Shown here piece by piece: positions 55,212 to 64,000 of a DNA stretch of 64,000 nt. A model generated the notes under the pieces. It made no database searches, was not told where the DNA came from, and saw nothing but the letters and a program-made list of their open reading frames with translations. This stretch comes from Planomicrobium soli. GTDB taxonomy: Bacteria; Bacillota; Bacilli; Bacillales_A; Planococcaceae. Each line of letters opens with the position of its first letter. Position 1 is the first letter of the stretch. The DNA is taken from positions 20,580-84,579 of the forward strand of contig NZ_PYAT01000012.1 in assembly GCF_003014655.1 (NCBI RefSeq), in the 5' to 3' direction. The position numbers and the translations under genes are program-made.

Positions 55212-56276
55212 TTAAAAGTTCACATGGTATCCTATCCCCTTTTCTATAGAAAGGGAGATTTCTCCGGATACTACACGTATTTCAGGTTCAACCACATCTT
55301 CTTGCCAAAAATGGCCCGAATCGGAAAAATCACCTGGCAAGAGTATGTCCGGCAACGATGCTAATGCCAAATTATGCGCTTTTGACACACCGAAATCGAT
55401 CATCCCCCCGACCCACATGGCAATATCATGAGTGCGGCACAACTCTACAACTTTCATTGTCTCGTTCCATCCGCCAAGCCGCCCCATTTTTAATACCACA
55501 ACATCCCCCGCTTCCAGATCAATCAGGCGTTGAACATCGTCAATGTTTCGTATGCTTTCATCCAGGCAAATCGGTGTCTTCATTTCTTTTTTCGCCCTGG
55601 CATGAAGCAGCCATTCCTCTTCGCCGAACGGCTGTTCAATAAGCGCAAATCCAACAAAATCGAGCGCCAAAAGCTCTTCGAACGTTTCTCTGCTAAATCC
55701 TCCATTCGCATCCGCAAAGAATAAAATACCCGGAAATCTTTCTACAATCTCTTTCAGCAAATCTTTGTCGGAACCCGGATTGATTTTCAGTTTGACGCGC
55801 CTATATCCATTGGCAACAGCTGCCTCGACTTGTGCCGCCATGTTTTCTTCATCTGCCGCTACTACGATACCTGCCGGAATAGGTTTATTGATGCCTCCGA
55901 CAAATTTCCAGAGGGGCAATCCTTGCCTTTTCGCAAATAAATCCCAGATTGCCGTCTCAATGCCGGCTTTTGCCATGCGGTTTCCTTTAACGGCCGTGAA
56001 CAATTCATCTGCTTGTTGTGGAGATTCTAAGGTTTTATTCATTATAAGCGGAACTAATACTTGGCTTAAGACGAAATGGCAGCCCGCCACCGTTTCTTCA
56101 GTGTACCAAGGAGTAGAAAAAGCGACACATTCACCATAACCTTCGATACCATCTGCATCCGTTACGCGCACCAAAATACTTTCACGGACTTTTACCGACT
56201 GTAAGGCGGTCTTAAAAGGCGTTTTAAGCGGTTTTTTTACCACAAGCAACTCGATATCGGAAATTGTCAGTTCCAT
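55212..56276 (-). CDS. menC: o-Succinylbenzoate synthase
   Basis: Enolase-superfamily dehydratase converting SHCHC to o-succinylbenzoate in menaquinone synthesis. Muconate-lactonizing-type signatures: GYGECVAFSTPWYTEET, the KxK motif in YRRVKLKINPG (about 163-173), metal ligands in FADANGGF, LIEQPFGEEEW and CLDESI, and the second lysine in VVLKMGRLGG. 354 residues. Its start overlaps the menE 3' end by ten bases. This subgroup also contains N-succinylamino acid racemases, so dual activity is possible. Confidence 0.94.
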   Translation of the reverse strand: MELTISDIELLVVKKPLKTPFKTALQSVKVRESILVRVTDADGIEGYGECVAFSTPWYTEETVAGCHFVLSQVLVPLIMNKTLESPQQADELFTAVKGNRMAKAGIETAIWDLFAKRQGLPLWKFVGGINKPIPAGIVVAADEENMAAQVEAAVANGYRRVKLKINPGSDKDLLKEIVERFPGILFFADANGGFSRETFEELLALDFVGFALIEQPFGEEEWLLHARAKKEMKTPICLDESIRNIDDVQRLIDLEAGDVVVLKMGRLGGWNETMKVVELCRTHDIAMWVGGMIDFGVSKAHNLALASLPDILLPGDFSDSGHFWQEDVVEPEIRVVSGEISLSIEKGIGYHVNF

Positions 56277-57700
56277 GCCTTCAGCTCTCTTCTCAGCAGT
56301 TTATTCGAAGCATTGCGCGGCAATGATTCCACAGTTTTAATCGATTTCGGAAGTTTGTAGGATGCAAGCTGTTCTCGGCAAAATGCCAATAGTACATCAA
56401 GCTCGATTTCCTCATTTAATACTACATAAGCGGCTGGCACTTCGCCCCATTGTTCGCTAGGCTTGCCGCACACGCCAGCTTCCCTAACAGCCGGATGATT
56501 CAGAAGCACCTTCTCTATTTCCGCAGGATAGATGTTCTCTCCGCCTGAAACAATCAGATCTGAACGCCGGTCAACAACAAACAAAAACCCTTCGTCATCC
56601 AAGTAGCCGATATCTCCCGTATGAAGCCATCCGTCTTCTTGTACCAATAATCCAGAATGGCGTCCGATATAGCCGGGCGTCACTTGAGGTCCGCGAATAT
56701 GGATTTCCCCAGCCTCCCCCGGTTTTTGTGCTCCTTCAATCTTCACTTGATAAAGAAACAGCGGCTTTCCAGAAGAGCCTATTTTGCGCGCTGCATCTGC
56801 AGGCTGCAGCGTTGTTGTTTGTGAAGAGGTTTCAGTCATGCCATACGTCTGCAACACCGATATCCCGTACGTTTCAGCACGCTGGATATAAGCGACTGGT
56901 ATAGGGCCTCCTCCTGCCAGCATTGTTTTAAAGTTTGGCGATACAGATGCTTTATGTTCGTCAAGAACGTTTAAAATGCGCTCGAGTGTGACCCCGACAA
57001 CTGACATATGGGTGACCGTTCCTTTTTGTAACTCTTTTGCACATTGCTGTGCATCAAACTTATCATGCAACCGGACACCCATTCCATAAACAAGCGAGCG
57101 CATTAAGATTGAAAATCCGCTAATATGAAACAGCGGCATGACACAAAGCCATACATCTTCTGCCGATATCCCGATATTCAGCGCTGAAGAAATAGAACTT
57201 GAAAAGTGATTTTCAGCTGTTTGCCGGACGCCTTTAGGATTGCCTGTCGTCCCTGATGTATACATGATTGAAATCGTCCGCCCTTGCTCCCACTCTTCCT
57301 GGATCTCGAATTCAACCGGTTTTGCAGATCGAATCGAAGTGAATGTAATTACATGTGGACTTTCAATTTTTTCGACCAGCTTATCATCAACCAGCACAAA
57401 CCGGGATTTCGAATCTTCAAGTTGGTAAGCAAGTTCCACTTTTGACAATCGTTCATTCAGCATGACCATTTCACAGCCGATATGAAGGCAGGCATACATG
57501 ATAAAAATAAATTCAGGATGCGATTTTGAAAGGATGGCTACACGGGAATCACGTTCAACGCCAAATGCTGCCAACTTTCCTGCATATTTCTGCGCTGTGC
57601 TGTTCATTTCCGAAAATGACCATTCCTGTTCTTCATAAGACAATGCCATGCGACTGCTGCTTAGATGAGCGCGCTGCAATAACCAATTCGGATAGTTCAT
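56267..57700 (-). CDS. menE: o-Succinylbenzoate--CoA ligase
   Basis: ANL-superfamily acyl-CoA synthetase. P-loop IMYTSGTTGNPKGVRQT, YGMTETSSQTTTL, TGDIGYLDDEGFLFV, RRSDLIVSGGENIYP and the C-terminal SLPRNASNKLLRREL lysine. I set the start at 57700 after GAAGGAAGG, giving 477 residues. A terminator-like hairpin separates it from menB, so menEC may be expressed below menFDHB. It is followed by overlapping menC. Confidence 0.95.
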   Translation of the reverse strand: MNYPNWLLQRAHLSSSRMALSYEEQEWSFSEMNSTAQKYAGKLAAFGVERDSRVAILSKSHPEFIFIMYACLHIGCEMVMLNERLSKVELAYQLEDSKSRFVLVDDKLVEKIESPHVITFTSIRSAKPVEFEIQEEWEQGRTISIMYTSGTTGNPKGVRQTAENHFSSSISSALNIGISAEDVWLCVMPLFHISGFSILMRSLVYGMGVRLHDKFDAQQCAKELQKGTVTHMSVVGVTLERILNVLDEHKASVSPNFKTMLAGGGPIPVAYIQRAETYGISVLQTYGMTETSSQTTTLQPADAARKIGSSGKPLFLYQVKIEGAQKPGEAGEIHIRGPQVTPGYIGRHSGLLVQEDGWLHTGDIGYLDDEGFLFVVDRRSDLIVSGGENIYPAEIEKVLLNHPAVREAGVCGKPSEQWGEVPAAYVVLNEEIELDVLLAFCREQLASYKLPKSIKTVESLPRNASNKLLRRELKAWN

Positions 57701-57719
57701 ATACAAAAATCCTTCCTTC

Positions 57720-57751
57720 AAAAAAAGCTGCCCTCAAGAGGACAGCTTTCA
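57720..57751 (-). terminator. Intra-operon terminator between menB and menE
   Basis: GAAAGCTGTCCTC-TTGA-GAGGGCAGCTTTTTTT on the minus strand, 12 bases past the menB stop and just before the menE ribosome site. Confidence 0.85.
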
Positions 57752-57762
57752 CTTATTCTAAA

Positions 57763-58581
57763 TCACGGGAAACGAGGGAATTGGCCGAAGTCCGGTTTAC
57801 GTTTTTCTTTAAACGCATCACGGCCTTCTTTCGCTTCATCCGTTGTATAGTATAACAACGTTGCGTCCCCTGCCATTTGCTGAAGGCCAGCTAATCCATC
57901 CGTATCAGCATTCATTGCCGCTTTAAGGAAACGAAGTGCAGTAGGGCTCATTTCAAGCATTTCTTCACACCATTGGACAGTTTCATCTTCAAGCTGCTCA
58001 TACGGAACTACTGTATTGACTAAGCCCATTTCAAGCGCTTGCTGCGCGTCGTACTGACGGCACAAGTACCAAATTTCACGCGCTTTTTTATGGCCGACGA
58101 TACGCGCCAAATAACCTGAACCATACCCCGCATCAAACGAACCGACGCGTGGTCCTGTTTGGCCAAAGCGTGCGTTATCAGCTGCAATTGATAAATCGCA
58201 AACTACATGCAACACATGGCCGCCGCCGATTGCATATCCTGCAACCATTGCTACAACCGGTTTTGGAATTACACGGATCAAACGTTGAAGATCCAATACA
58301 TTCAAGCGTGGAATCTCATCTTCCCCCACATAGCCGCCGTGGCCGCGTACGGATTGGTCTCCGCCTGAACAGAAAGCTTTCTCGCCTTCACCTGTCAAAA
58401 TAATAACTCCTACTTTTGAATTGTCGCGCGCACGAGAAAATGCATCGATCAATTCGTGAACCGTTTTTGGACGGAATGCATTGCGCACTTCCGGACGGTT
58501 AATTGTAATTTTAGCAATGCCGTTGTACGTTTCATATTTGATGTCTTCATATGTACGTTCTGAAATCCACTCGCGTGTCAT
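57763..58581 (-). CDS. menB: 1,4-Dihydroxy-2-naphthoyl-CoA synthase
   Basis: Crotonase-fold Dieckmann-type cyclase. Typical MenB segments: [49 protein letters not shown] and [15 protein letters not shown]. 272 residues from the ATG at 58581, after GAGGAGG; five upstream in-frame codons have no ribosome site. Fourth gene of the men operon, 11 bases after menH. Confidence 0.97.
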   Translation of the reverse strand: MTREWISERTYEDIKYETYNGIAKITINRPEVRNAFRPKTVHELIDAFSRARDNSKVGVIILTGEGEKAFCSGGDQSVRGHGGYVGEDEIPRLNVLDLQRLIRVIPKPVVAMVAGYAIGGGHVLHVVCDLSIAADNARFGQTGPRVGSFDAGYGSGYLARIVGHKKAREIWYLCRQYDAQQALEMGLVNTVVPYEQLEDETVQWCEEMLEMSPTALRFLKAAMNADTDGLAGLQQMAGDATLLYYTTDEAKEGRDAFKEKRKPDFGQFPRFP

Positions 58582-58592
58582 GATGTTCCTCC

Positions 58593-59405
58593 TCAAATTT
58601 CTAATGTTAAATACTCCTCTACCATTGTAGCAAACTCAAGCGGTTTTTCCACATGAATTGCATGCCCTGCTTCAACAATCTCTAGACGGGCATCCGGTAT
58701 CAATGCAAGCATTGCTTTGCCAATGCCTTCAAACTTCAAATCCAATGAACCTACCACCAATAAAACCGGTATCTGCAATCCTTCTAGAGCTTCCCAATAT
58801 GATATTTGGGAACCTGTTCCCATACCGCGCAAACTGTTGGCAAGCCCATCCGGATTTTGTCCCAGCCGTTCTTGCCGTAAGGCTTGTTTCACAGGAGCCT
58901 GCAATTTATTCTGGCTGCCAAAAAGCGGTATGTTTTCCCAAAAATCTATAAAAGCTGGAAGTCCATCTTTTACTATCCGGGTTGCCAATGCAGCGTCGCT
59001 GTCTCGCCGCTTTTTCTGCTCTTCTTCTGTTTGAAGTCCTGGCGATGCACTTTCAAGAATCAATGTATGGAGACGTTCAGGAAAAGTACAGGCATAAGCT
59101 AGTGCAGTGCGGCCGCCCATTGAATAACCGGCTAAAGTAATATCCGTCAAAGCAAGCTTGGTAAAAACAGTATCCAAATCTGCAATTTGCTGCTCCATTG
59201 TATAACGTTCCCACGATTCCGGACTTTCTGACTTCCCATGGCCAATCAAGTCAATTAGAACTATTTTAAAGTTATGGAACTTCTCTACGACCGGTCTCCA
59301 CGTGTTTGTACTGCCGGTAAAGCCGTGCAAAAATACAATCGTCGGTTGTTTTGTTTCATTTATTACTTCTACATGATAACGAACACCGTTTGCGGTCACA
59401 TCCAC
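58593..59405 (-). CDS. menH: SHCHC synthase MenH (alpha/beta hydrolase)
   Basis: Eliminates pyruvate from SEPHCHC. Oxyanion strand [13 protein letters not shown], nucleophile elbow [14 protein letters not shown] (Ser at about 92), [12 protein letters not shown] cap region, late VGSLDLKF Asp and [11 protein letters not shown]is. 270 residues from a GTG that lies inside the menD end (overlap ten bases); another GTG two codons on is also possible. The operon position between menD and menB matches the pathway. Confidence 0.95.
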   Translation of the reverse strand: MDVTANGVRYHVEVINETKQPTIVFLHGFTGSTNTWRPVVEKFHNFKIVLIDLIGHGKSESPESWERYTMEQQIADLDTVFTKLALTDITLAGYSMGGRTALAYACTFPERLHTLILESASPGLQTEEEQKKRRDSDAALATRIVKDGLPAFIDFWENIPLFGSQNKLQAPVKQALRQERLGQNPDGLANSLRGMGTGSQISYWEALEGLQIPVLLVVGSLDLKFEGIGKAMLALIPDARLEIVEAGHAIHVEKPLEFATMVEEYLTLEI

Positions 59406-61102
59406 TGCTTTTCCAGCTCCTCATTCAGCCGCTCCCATAATCTACGGTGGACCTGGACATTTTCTTGTCGATCCGTGAACACTTCAATGATTTTCACTTG
59501 TTTCTGCTTCGGTGTCCGCAGAGCAGAAACCAATTGTTCTTTTGTTTCGACAGCTGCATAGTCAGCATCATACATTTTTGCAGCCTCACCAAACGTTAAG
59601 CCGGTCGGCGTTCCGAACAATTCCTCAAAATGGCGTTCTTCCTGTGACTGGGGCAAATAAGAAAAGATGCCGCCTCCATCATTATTCATAATGATTATTG
59701 TCAAATCGGTCGCCTGCATTTTCGAAGCGATCAATCCATTCATATCATGCAAAAACGATAAATCCCCGATAAACAAATACGCCGGTCGATTGCCTGCGGC
59801 TTGAACCCCGAATGCTGTCGATACAACTCCATCGATTCCATTCGCTCCCCGGTTAGCATAAATCCGGACATCCCGTTTTGTCGCCTGAAAGAATGTATCA
59901 ACATCACGAATCGGCATACTGCTGCCGACAACCATATCACACGCATCCAGCTCTTTGAAAAACAGGCTGGCTAAAACGCCTTCGTCTTTTTCTTCTTCGC
60001 AATGTCTTTCTACCACTTGCCAATAGATATCTTTCGCCTTTGTCCACTTTAAGCGATAAGAAGTCTCTTGTTTTGTTTCAATTGGCAATTGCCACAAACT
60101 TTCGAAGGAAGCCTGTACATGATGCGTCACGACCGATTGGGCATCTCTTAGCATTGCACTTTCGTCAATTACTATATACGTTTCCGGTTTGATGGCTGCT
60201 AAAAACAGCGACAGCGGTTTTGAAACCGGTTGCGGACCGACACGAAGAACCACATCCGGAACCATAGATTTTTTAAATGCTTCATTTTTCAGCAAAGCAT
60301 CATACGAATCAATGATTAACCCTTGGCAGGACGGATCGATATTTGCCCTGATGTTGGAAAGAGGATCTGCCAATACTGGCCATTGCAATCTTCGAATAAA
60401 CTCCCAGAACTCTTCAGGGAGCGCACCTGTCATTTCTCCGATTATCAACAACCCTTTTTCTTGAGTTAACTTTTCCTTCAAGAATTTTTTCATCTCTTTT
60501 GATAACGTTAGCTCTGCTTCAAAATGAGCGATTTCACCCCGGCTTTCGTAATGCTGGCCAAAATCGATTCTTAAGGGCTCCCGGAAAGGAACATTAATGT
60601 GCACGGGCCCTTTCGGTTCCGTTTTAGCAGAAGCCACCGAACGGTGCAAATGCCGGCCTAGAAAAGCCAGCCGGTTTTCCTGTTCTGGCATTGGCAAGTC
60701 CACTGACCATTTCACGTGGGAGCCAAAAAGGTTTAATTGATTAATTGCTTGCGGAGCTCCAACATCGCGCAGCTCATGTGGACGATCAGCCGTAACTACA
60801 ATAAGAGGTATTCGGGCATAGTAAGCTTCCACTATTGCTGGAAAATAATTGGCTGCAGCTGTTCCAGATGTACATAGAAGCATGACGGGTTCTCCTGAAG
60901 CTTTTGCCAAGCCTAGTGCAAAATAAGCCGCAGCACGTTCATCAATCTGCCGATATACCGTTAACCCTTCTTGCCTCATACAAGCATAGGCCAGTGGTGT
61001 TGACCTGGATCCCGGACTAATCACCGTATTTTTAACCCCTAGTTGTACAAGTGAATGGGTAAAAGCCGATACATATTCCGTTAGAAATTCAAGATTCGTC
61101 AC
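59396..61102 (-). CDS. menD: SEPHCHC synthase MenD (ThDP-dependent)
   Basis: Condenses isochorismate with 2-oxoglutarate. N-terminal GVKNTVISPGSRSTPLA and DERAAAYFALGLAKASGEP, TSGTAAANYFPAIVEA, and in the C-terminal ThDP domain YANRGANGIDGVVSTAFG and MNNDGGGIFSYLP. I set the start at the GTG 61102, eight bases after GGAGG, giving 568 residues; the longer frame lies within menF. It overlaps menF by 14 bases. Confidence 0.96.
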   Translation of the reverse strand: MTNLEFLTEYVSAFTHSLVQLGVKNTVISPGSRSTPLAYACMRQEGLTVYRQIDERAAAYFALGLAKASGEPVMLLCTSGTAAANYFPAIVEAYYARIPLIVVTADRPHELRDVGAPQAINQLNLFGSHVKWSVDLPMPEQENRLAFLGRHLHRSVASAKTEPKGPVHINVPFREPLRIDFGQHYESRGEIAHFEAELTLSKEMKKFLKEKLTQEKGLLIIGEMTGALPEEFWEFIRRLQWPVLADPLSNIRANIDPSCQGLIIDSYDALLKNEAFKKSMVPDVVLRVGPQPVSKPLSLFLAAIKPETYIVIDESAMLRDAQSVVTHHVQASFESLWQLPIETKQETSYRLKWTKAKDIYWQVVERHCEEEKDEGVLASLFFKELDACDMVVGSSMPIRDVDTFFQATKRDVRIYANRGANGIDGVVSTAFGVQAAGNRPAYLFIGDLSFLHDMNGLIASKMQATDLTIIIMNNDGGGIFSYLPQSQEERHFEELFGTPTGLTFGEAAKMYDADYAAVETKEQLVSALRTPKQKQVKIIEVFTDRQENVQVHRRLWERLNEELEKQWM

Positions 61103-62480
61103 GTAATTGACCTCCAAGCGCACGAAGCATAGGCCGAAACTTAACCCAAGTCTCGTTGTACTCCGACTCTGGGGTAGAATCTTCGACAATTCCCCCTCCT
61201 GCATATAAATAAGCTTCTTTTTTATTCAGTAATGCTGAACGGATTGCAACAGCAAACTCGCCATTTCCTTGAGCGTCTACCCAACCGATCGGTGCAGCAT
61301 AATAACCTCGGTTCATCGGTTCATATTGGCGGATCAAACTTAGGGCTGCTTGTTTCGGTTCTCCGCCTAAAGCAGGTGTCGGATGCAGATCACGAACCAA
61401 ATCAAATAACGTTGATCCGATTTTCAAGCTTCCTTTAACCGGTGTATACAAATGCTGAATATCTCTGATTTTCATTAAGGAAGGCTTCCTCGGAACAAAA
61501 GTTTCCGCGCAATGCTCTTTAAATACTTCGCTAATCATTGCAACCACATATTGGTGTTCGGAACGATTTTTACGATCTCTCATTAATTCTTCGCCCAGTT
61601 CAGTATCTTTTTCCACTGTCTTTCCGCGCGGAGTAGAACCTGCTAAACAAGTTGATACGGCTTGCCGATTTTCCACTTTAACCAAACGTTCTGGTGTAGC
61701 GCCAAAAAAGAATTGGTGCTCGGCTTCGAGCCCAAACAAAAAGCTTTCAGGTTGTTCTTTGGTAATCTGATATAAAGCCGAAGAAGGTGACAGCGCTTGT
61801 TCATATTTCAATTTCAACGCACGGGCAATAACGACTTTTTCAGCTTGTTTCGCTTGGATAATAGCAGTCACTTTTTTCACTGAATCCAGATACTTCTCTT
61901 TTTTCAATTCTTGCCATTCAGTAACAACCGGTTTGTTATAAGAAGCCAGTTCCGAGACTTGAGCAGCATGTATCATTTTGTCTCGCTCTTTTCTTAATGC
62001 TTCAAATTCCCTGAATGTCTCTTCTTCTCTAGTAATTAGATGGATGCTGACATAAGCTCGATCCTCTTTTATAATCAATTGGAATGAAGGAACGGCAAAA
62101 TAAGCGTGTGGAAATCCAGTCCATTCGCTTTGTTGCTTATTTAACGGGTCAAAAGAAAATCCACCGAATAAAATTGGTTGAACTGAATGTTCTTCATTGA
62201 CAATTTGTTTACACAAGCTTTGCCAATCTTTTTGAATATCTTCAAACCGACCATGTTGATTTGTTGTAGACAGCGTGTAGGCATGACCCAGTCCAACTAG
62301 TGTGAAGGTCTTTTCTCGATTTTGCCAAAACATTCGTTTCCCTTTATGAGAAGCTTTTCCAGCTTCAAAGAATGCCAATGCTGACATACCCGATACTTCA
62401 ATAGTTTCAGTATAAAAACGATACGCTAAAAATCGCGTATCAACGTATTTTTCGGTCGATGAATACGGTTGTGAATTCAT
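61089..62480 (-). CDS. menF: Isochorismate synthase MenF
   Basis: Chorismate-binding enzyme that begins menaquinone synthesis. The C-terminal catalytic half has FLFGLEAEHQFFFGATPERLV, ACLAGSTPRG-type CLAGSTPRGKTVEKD, DLVRDLHPTPALGG and YAGGGIVEDSTPESEYNET, the last with the metal-binding glutamates. 463 residues. The start follows ACGGAGG. First gene of menF-D-H-B-E-C. Confidence 0.96.
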   Translation of the reverse strand: MNSQPYSSTEKYVDTRFLAYRFYTETIEVSGMSALAFFEAGKASHKGKRMFWQNREKTFTLVGLGHAYTLSTTNQHGRFEDIQKDWQSLCKQIVNEEHSVQPILFGGFSFDPLNKQQSEWTGFPHAYFAVPSFQLIIKEDRAYVSIHLITREEETFREFEALRKERDKMIHAAQVSELASYNKPVVTEWQELKKEKYLDSVKKVTAIIQAKQAEKVVIARALKLKYEQALSPSSALYQITKEQPESFLFGLEAEHQFFFGATPERLVKVENRQAVSTCLAGSTPRGKTVEKDTELGEELMRDRKNRSEHQYVVAMISEVFKEHCAETFVPRKPSLMKIRDIQHLYTPVKGSLKIGSTLFDLVRDLHPTPALGGEPKQAALSLIRQYEPMNRGYYAAPIGWVDAQGNGEFAVAIRSALLNKKEAYLYAGGGIVEDSTPESEYNETWVKFRPMLRALGGQLRDES

Positions 62481-62687
62481 CTAATTACCTCCGTTTTCAA
62501 ATAAATATGGCTTAACTGCTTCACTTTTAATCTCTACTCTCTATCATACTCCTTTCTCCAAAATTCAGCACACCATTTGATGTCCTCTACCCTTATAAGT
62601 GACAAATTATAAAACACAGAAGTAAAATTCCAAAAAAGCTTGCATAAGAAATTCGTAAGTAGCTGCAGGTTTATATAAAACTTATTA

Positions 62688-62716
62688 TTGACTGAACTTT
62701 CTAATTGCGTTATATT
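62688..62716 (+). promoter_or_regulatory. Sigma-A promoter of the efflux gene
   Basis: TTGACT (62688-62693), 17-base spacer, TATATT (62711-62716), 41 bases before the start. Confidence 0.72.
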
Positions 62717-62756
62717 AGCATATTATTCAGTACTGTATAGGATTGAGGTGCATTTT

Positions 62757-63728
62757 ATGAAACCTATAATTATAGGAATTTTTGCTGCTTTATTTTTTGC
62801 ATTTACATTTGTGTTAAATGCCAGTATGGATGCAAGTGGAGGAAGTTGGATTTGGAGTGCTGCCTTAAGATACATCTTTATGGTTCCTTTCTTACTGGTG
62901 ATTGTTATGGTAAGAAAAAACTTAAAACCGTTATTAGAGGAAATGAAGAGGGCTCCTACAGCTTGGCTGCTGTGGAGTTTTATCGGTTTCGGCCTTTTCT
63001 ATATGCCTTTATGCTATGCAGCTGCCTATTCACCTGGATGGCTTATTGCTGGCAGTTGGCAAATTACAATTCTCTCAGGATCATTAATCGCCCCTTTCTT
63101 TTTTGTTACAATACATACTTCTAAAGGACCGATACTAAGGCGCGAAAAAATTCCTTATAGAGGATTGTCGTTTTCATTGATCATTCTACTGGGAATAATC
63201 ATTATGCAACTTGAAGCTGCACAAAAAATCTCATTAGAAGTTTTTCTTTTAGGCTTTCTTCCTGTATTGGTTGCCTCTTTTTCCTACCCTTTAGGCAACC
63301 GTAAAATGATGGAATTGTGTGACGGCCGACTTGATGCATATCAACGTGTACTTGGCATGACTTTGGCCAGCTTGCCTTTCTGGTTCATTCTCTCAATGTA
63401 TGGACTATCTACAGTAGGCTTGCCCAGCCTGAACCAAAGCTTTCAATCGTTAATCGTAGCAATTTGTTCTGGCGTTATTGCTACCGTTCTTTTTTTCATG
63501 GCTACTGACTTAGTTCGAAAAGACATGAAAAAACTGGCCGCAGTTGAAGCTACTCAATCATTGGAAGTTCTATTTGCTCTAGCTGGAGAAATCCTTATAC
63601 TTTCTATTGCTCTTCCTTCTTCAACCTCTTGGATAGGAATTATGATTGTTATGATCGGTATGGTAATCCATAGCCAAGCCTCTATGAAAAAAAGTTCTTT
63701 TATACCTGAAAATGTGATGCGCAATTGA
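62757..63728 (+). CDS. EamA/DMT-type multidrug-resistance efflux protein
   Basis: 323 residues with about ten predicted transmembrane helices (MKPIIIGIFAALFFAFTFVL is the first); it resembles the multidrug resistance efflux (EmrE-like, PF13536) group of the drug/metabolite transporter superfamily. Substrate unknown. The ATG at 62757 follows GAGGTG. The gene is visibly AT-richer than the men genes beside it and adjoins an IS end, so recent acquisition is possible. Confidence 0.8.
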   Translation: MKPIIIGIFAALFFAFTFVLNASMDASGGSWIWSAALRYIFMVPFLLVIVMVRKNLKPLLEEMKRAPTAWLLWSFIGFGLFYMPLCYAAAYSPGWLIAGSWQITILSGSLIAPFFFVTIHTSKGPILRREKIPYRGLSFSLIILLGIIIMQLEAAQKISLEVFLLGFLPVLVASFSYPLGNRKMMELCDGRLDAYQRVLGMTLASLPFWFILSMYGLSTVGLPSLNQSFQSLIVAICSGVIATVLFFMATDLVRKDMKKLAAVEATQSLEVLFALAGEILILSIALPSSTSWIGIMIVMIGMVIHSQASMKKSSFIPENVMRN

Positions 63729-63731
63729 AAA

Positions 63732-63761
63732 ACAGCTAGTCAATAATTATTGACTAGCTGT
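63732..63761 (-). terminator. Perfect 30-bp palindrome after the efflux gene
   Basis: ACAGCTAGTCAATAA followed directly by its exact complement. Only the minus-strand reading is followed by TTTTT, so it would terminate leftward (transposase) transcripts. On the plus strand the expected T tract is absent, perhaps displaced by the IS. Confidence 0.65.
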
Positions 63762-63835
63762 CAGAGTGTTGAGTAACCCTTTGATATAAGATAAGAACTT
63801 ATTTGTTCATCAAAAGAAAAGAAAACTTCCGATTT

Positions 63836-64000
63836 TTACGCCCTCCTTGCCAGAAGGAGGGCCATTTTTTTGATGTTTTGCGTGGCGGCTGTCAGGAAAG
63901 CCTGTTCTTGGACAGACGGACGCCCTCGGCGTCTTGCGTAGCGAAAGCCATGGAGTTCTTTGGCATCCGCAAAGCTTCTTTCAATGGTTTGGCTGCGCAG
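63836..64000 (-). mobile_element. 3' end of an IS1182-type transposase, cut by the window edge
   Basis: The minus-strand frame open to the window end encodes the last 54 residues of a DDE transposase: LRSQTIERSFADAKELHGF, then YARRRGRPSVQEQAFLTAA and TQNIKKMALLLARRA, ending in TAA at 63838-63836. The ERSFxDAKELHGxRYAR and QNIKKMA motifs are the C-terminal signature of IS1182-like elements common in Bacillales. The remainder lies outside the window. The IS boundary is probably between 63762 and 63835; no terminal repeat can be confirmed with one end. Confidence 0.85.

Overview
The window is a stretch of low-to-moderate GC Firmicutes chromosome. Gene content and order closely follow the rpsD-tyrS-acsA-acuABC-ccpA-aroA-ytxJHG-murC-sftA-ytpRQP ... 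leuS ... metK-pckA ... men region of Bacillus subtilis. Gram-positive ribosome binding sites (AGGAGG-like), T-box and SAM-I leaders, lipoproteins and menaquinone genes agree with this. Protein flavour and some local differences suggest a Planococcaceae member such as Planococcus/Planomicrobium. That genus call is an inference from recall, not an alignment.

Layout, left to right. 1-5 kb: rpsD, a cobalamin-binding-like protein, corA, a KtrA-type K+ channel subunit, then tyrS on the minus strand behind a Tyr T-box leader. 5-8.1 kb: a class A penicillin-binding protein with an FN3 module and a Lys/Glu/Pro-repeat tail. 8.2-14.7 kb: acetate module acsA opposed to acuABC, then ccpA and aroA (chorismate mutase-DAHP synthase). 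14.9-24.9 kb: stress operon ytxGHJ, murC, the sftA-ytpRQ group, ytpP, a lipoprotein, a DUF84 NTPase and an M42 peptidase. 25-33.9 kb: ytzB, ytnP, trmB, ytlR, ytlP, dat, pepV, ytzE, ytzG and the MurJ-type flippase ytgP. 34-42.7 kb: ytfP, leuS with a Leu T-box, scoAB, an MFS transporter, and the tRNA-modification pair ytqA-ytqB. 42.9-48.4 kb: selO, an LLM flavoprotein, ytpA, ytoA, and metK behind a SAM-I riboswitch. 48.9-54.4 kb: pckA, ytmA-like hydrolase, ytkD, dps, yidD, an orphan zinc-binding lipoprotein, and small membrane ORFs. 54.4-62.5 kb: MOSC protein and the full men operon (menF-D-H-B-E-C). 62.7-64 kb: a drug/metabolite efflux protein, then the 3' end of an IS1182-type transposase cut by the window edge.

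Central carbon control is concentrated here. AcsA with its acetylation/deacetylation partners AcuA/AcuC, CcpA itself, scoAB with a strong cre match, and pckA with a CcpN-like operator over its -10 together describe the switch between glycolytic and acetate/ketone/gluconeogenic growth. A second theme is general stress: sigma-B-type promoter matches precede ytxGHJ and dps, with a weaker one before selO. A third is translation: two aminoacyl-tRNA synthetases under T-boxes, trmB, ytqAB and rpsD.

I found no CRISPR array, prophage, defence island, rRNA or tRNA gene, and nothing that amounts to an undescribed multi-gene system. The less ordinary items are a five-copy degenerate 20-bp repeat between ytfP and leuS, the IS end abutting a perfect 30-bp palindrome, operator-like inverted repeats in two divergent promoter regions, and a pair of unrecognised small overlapping ORFs near 54.2 kb.
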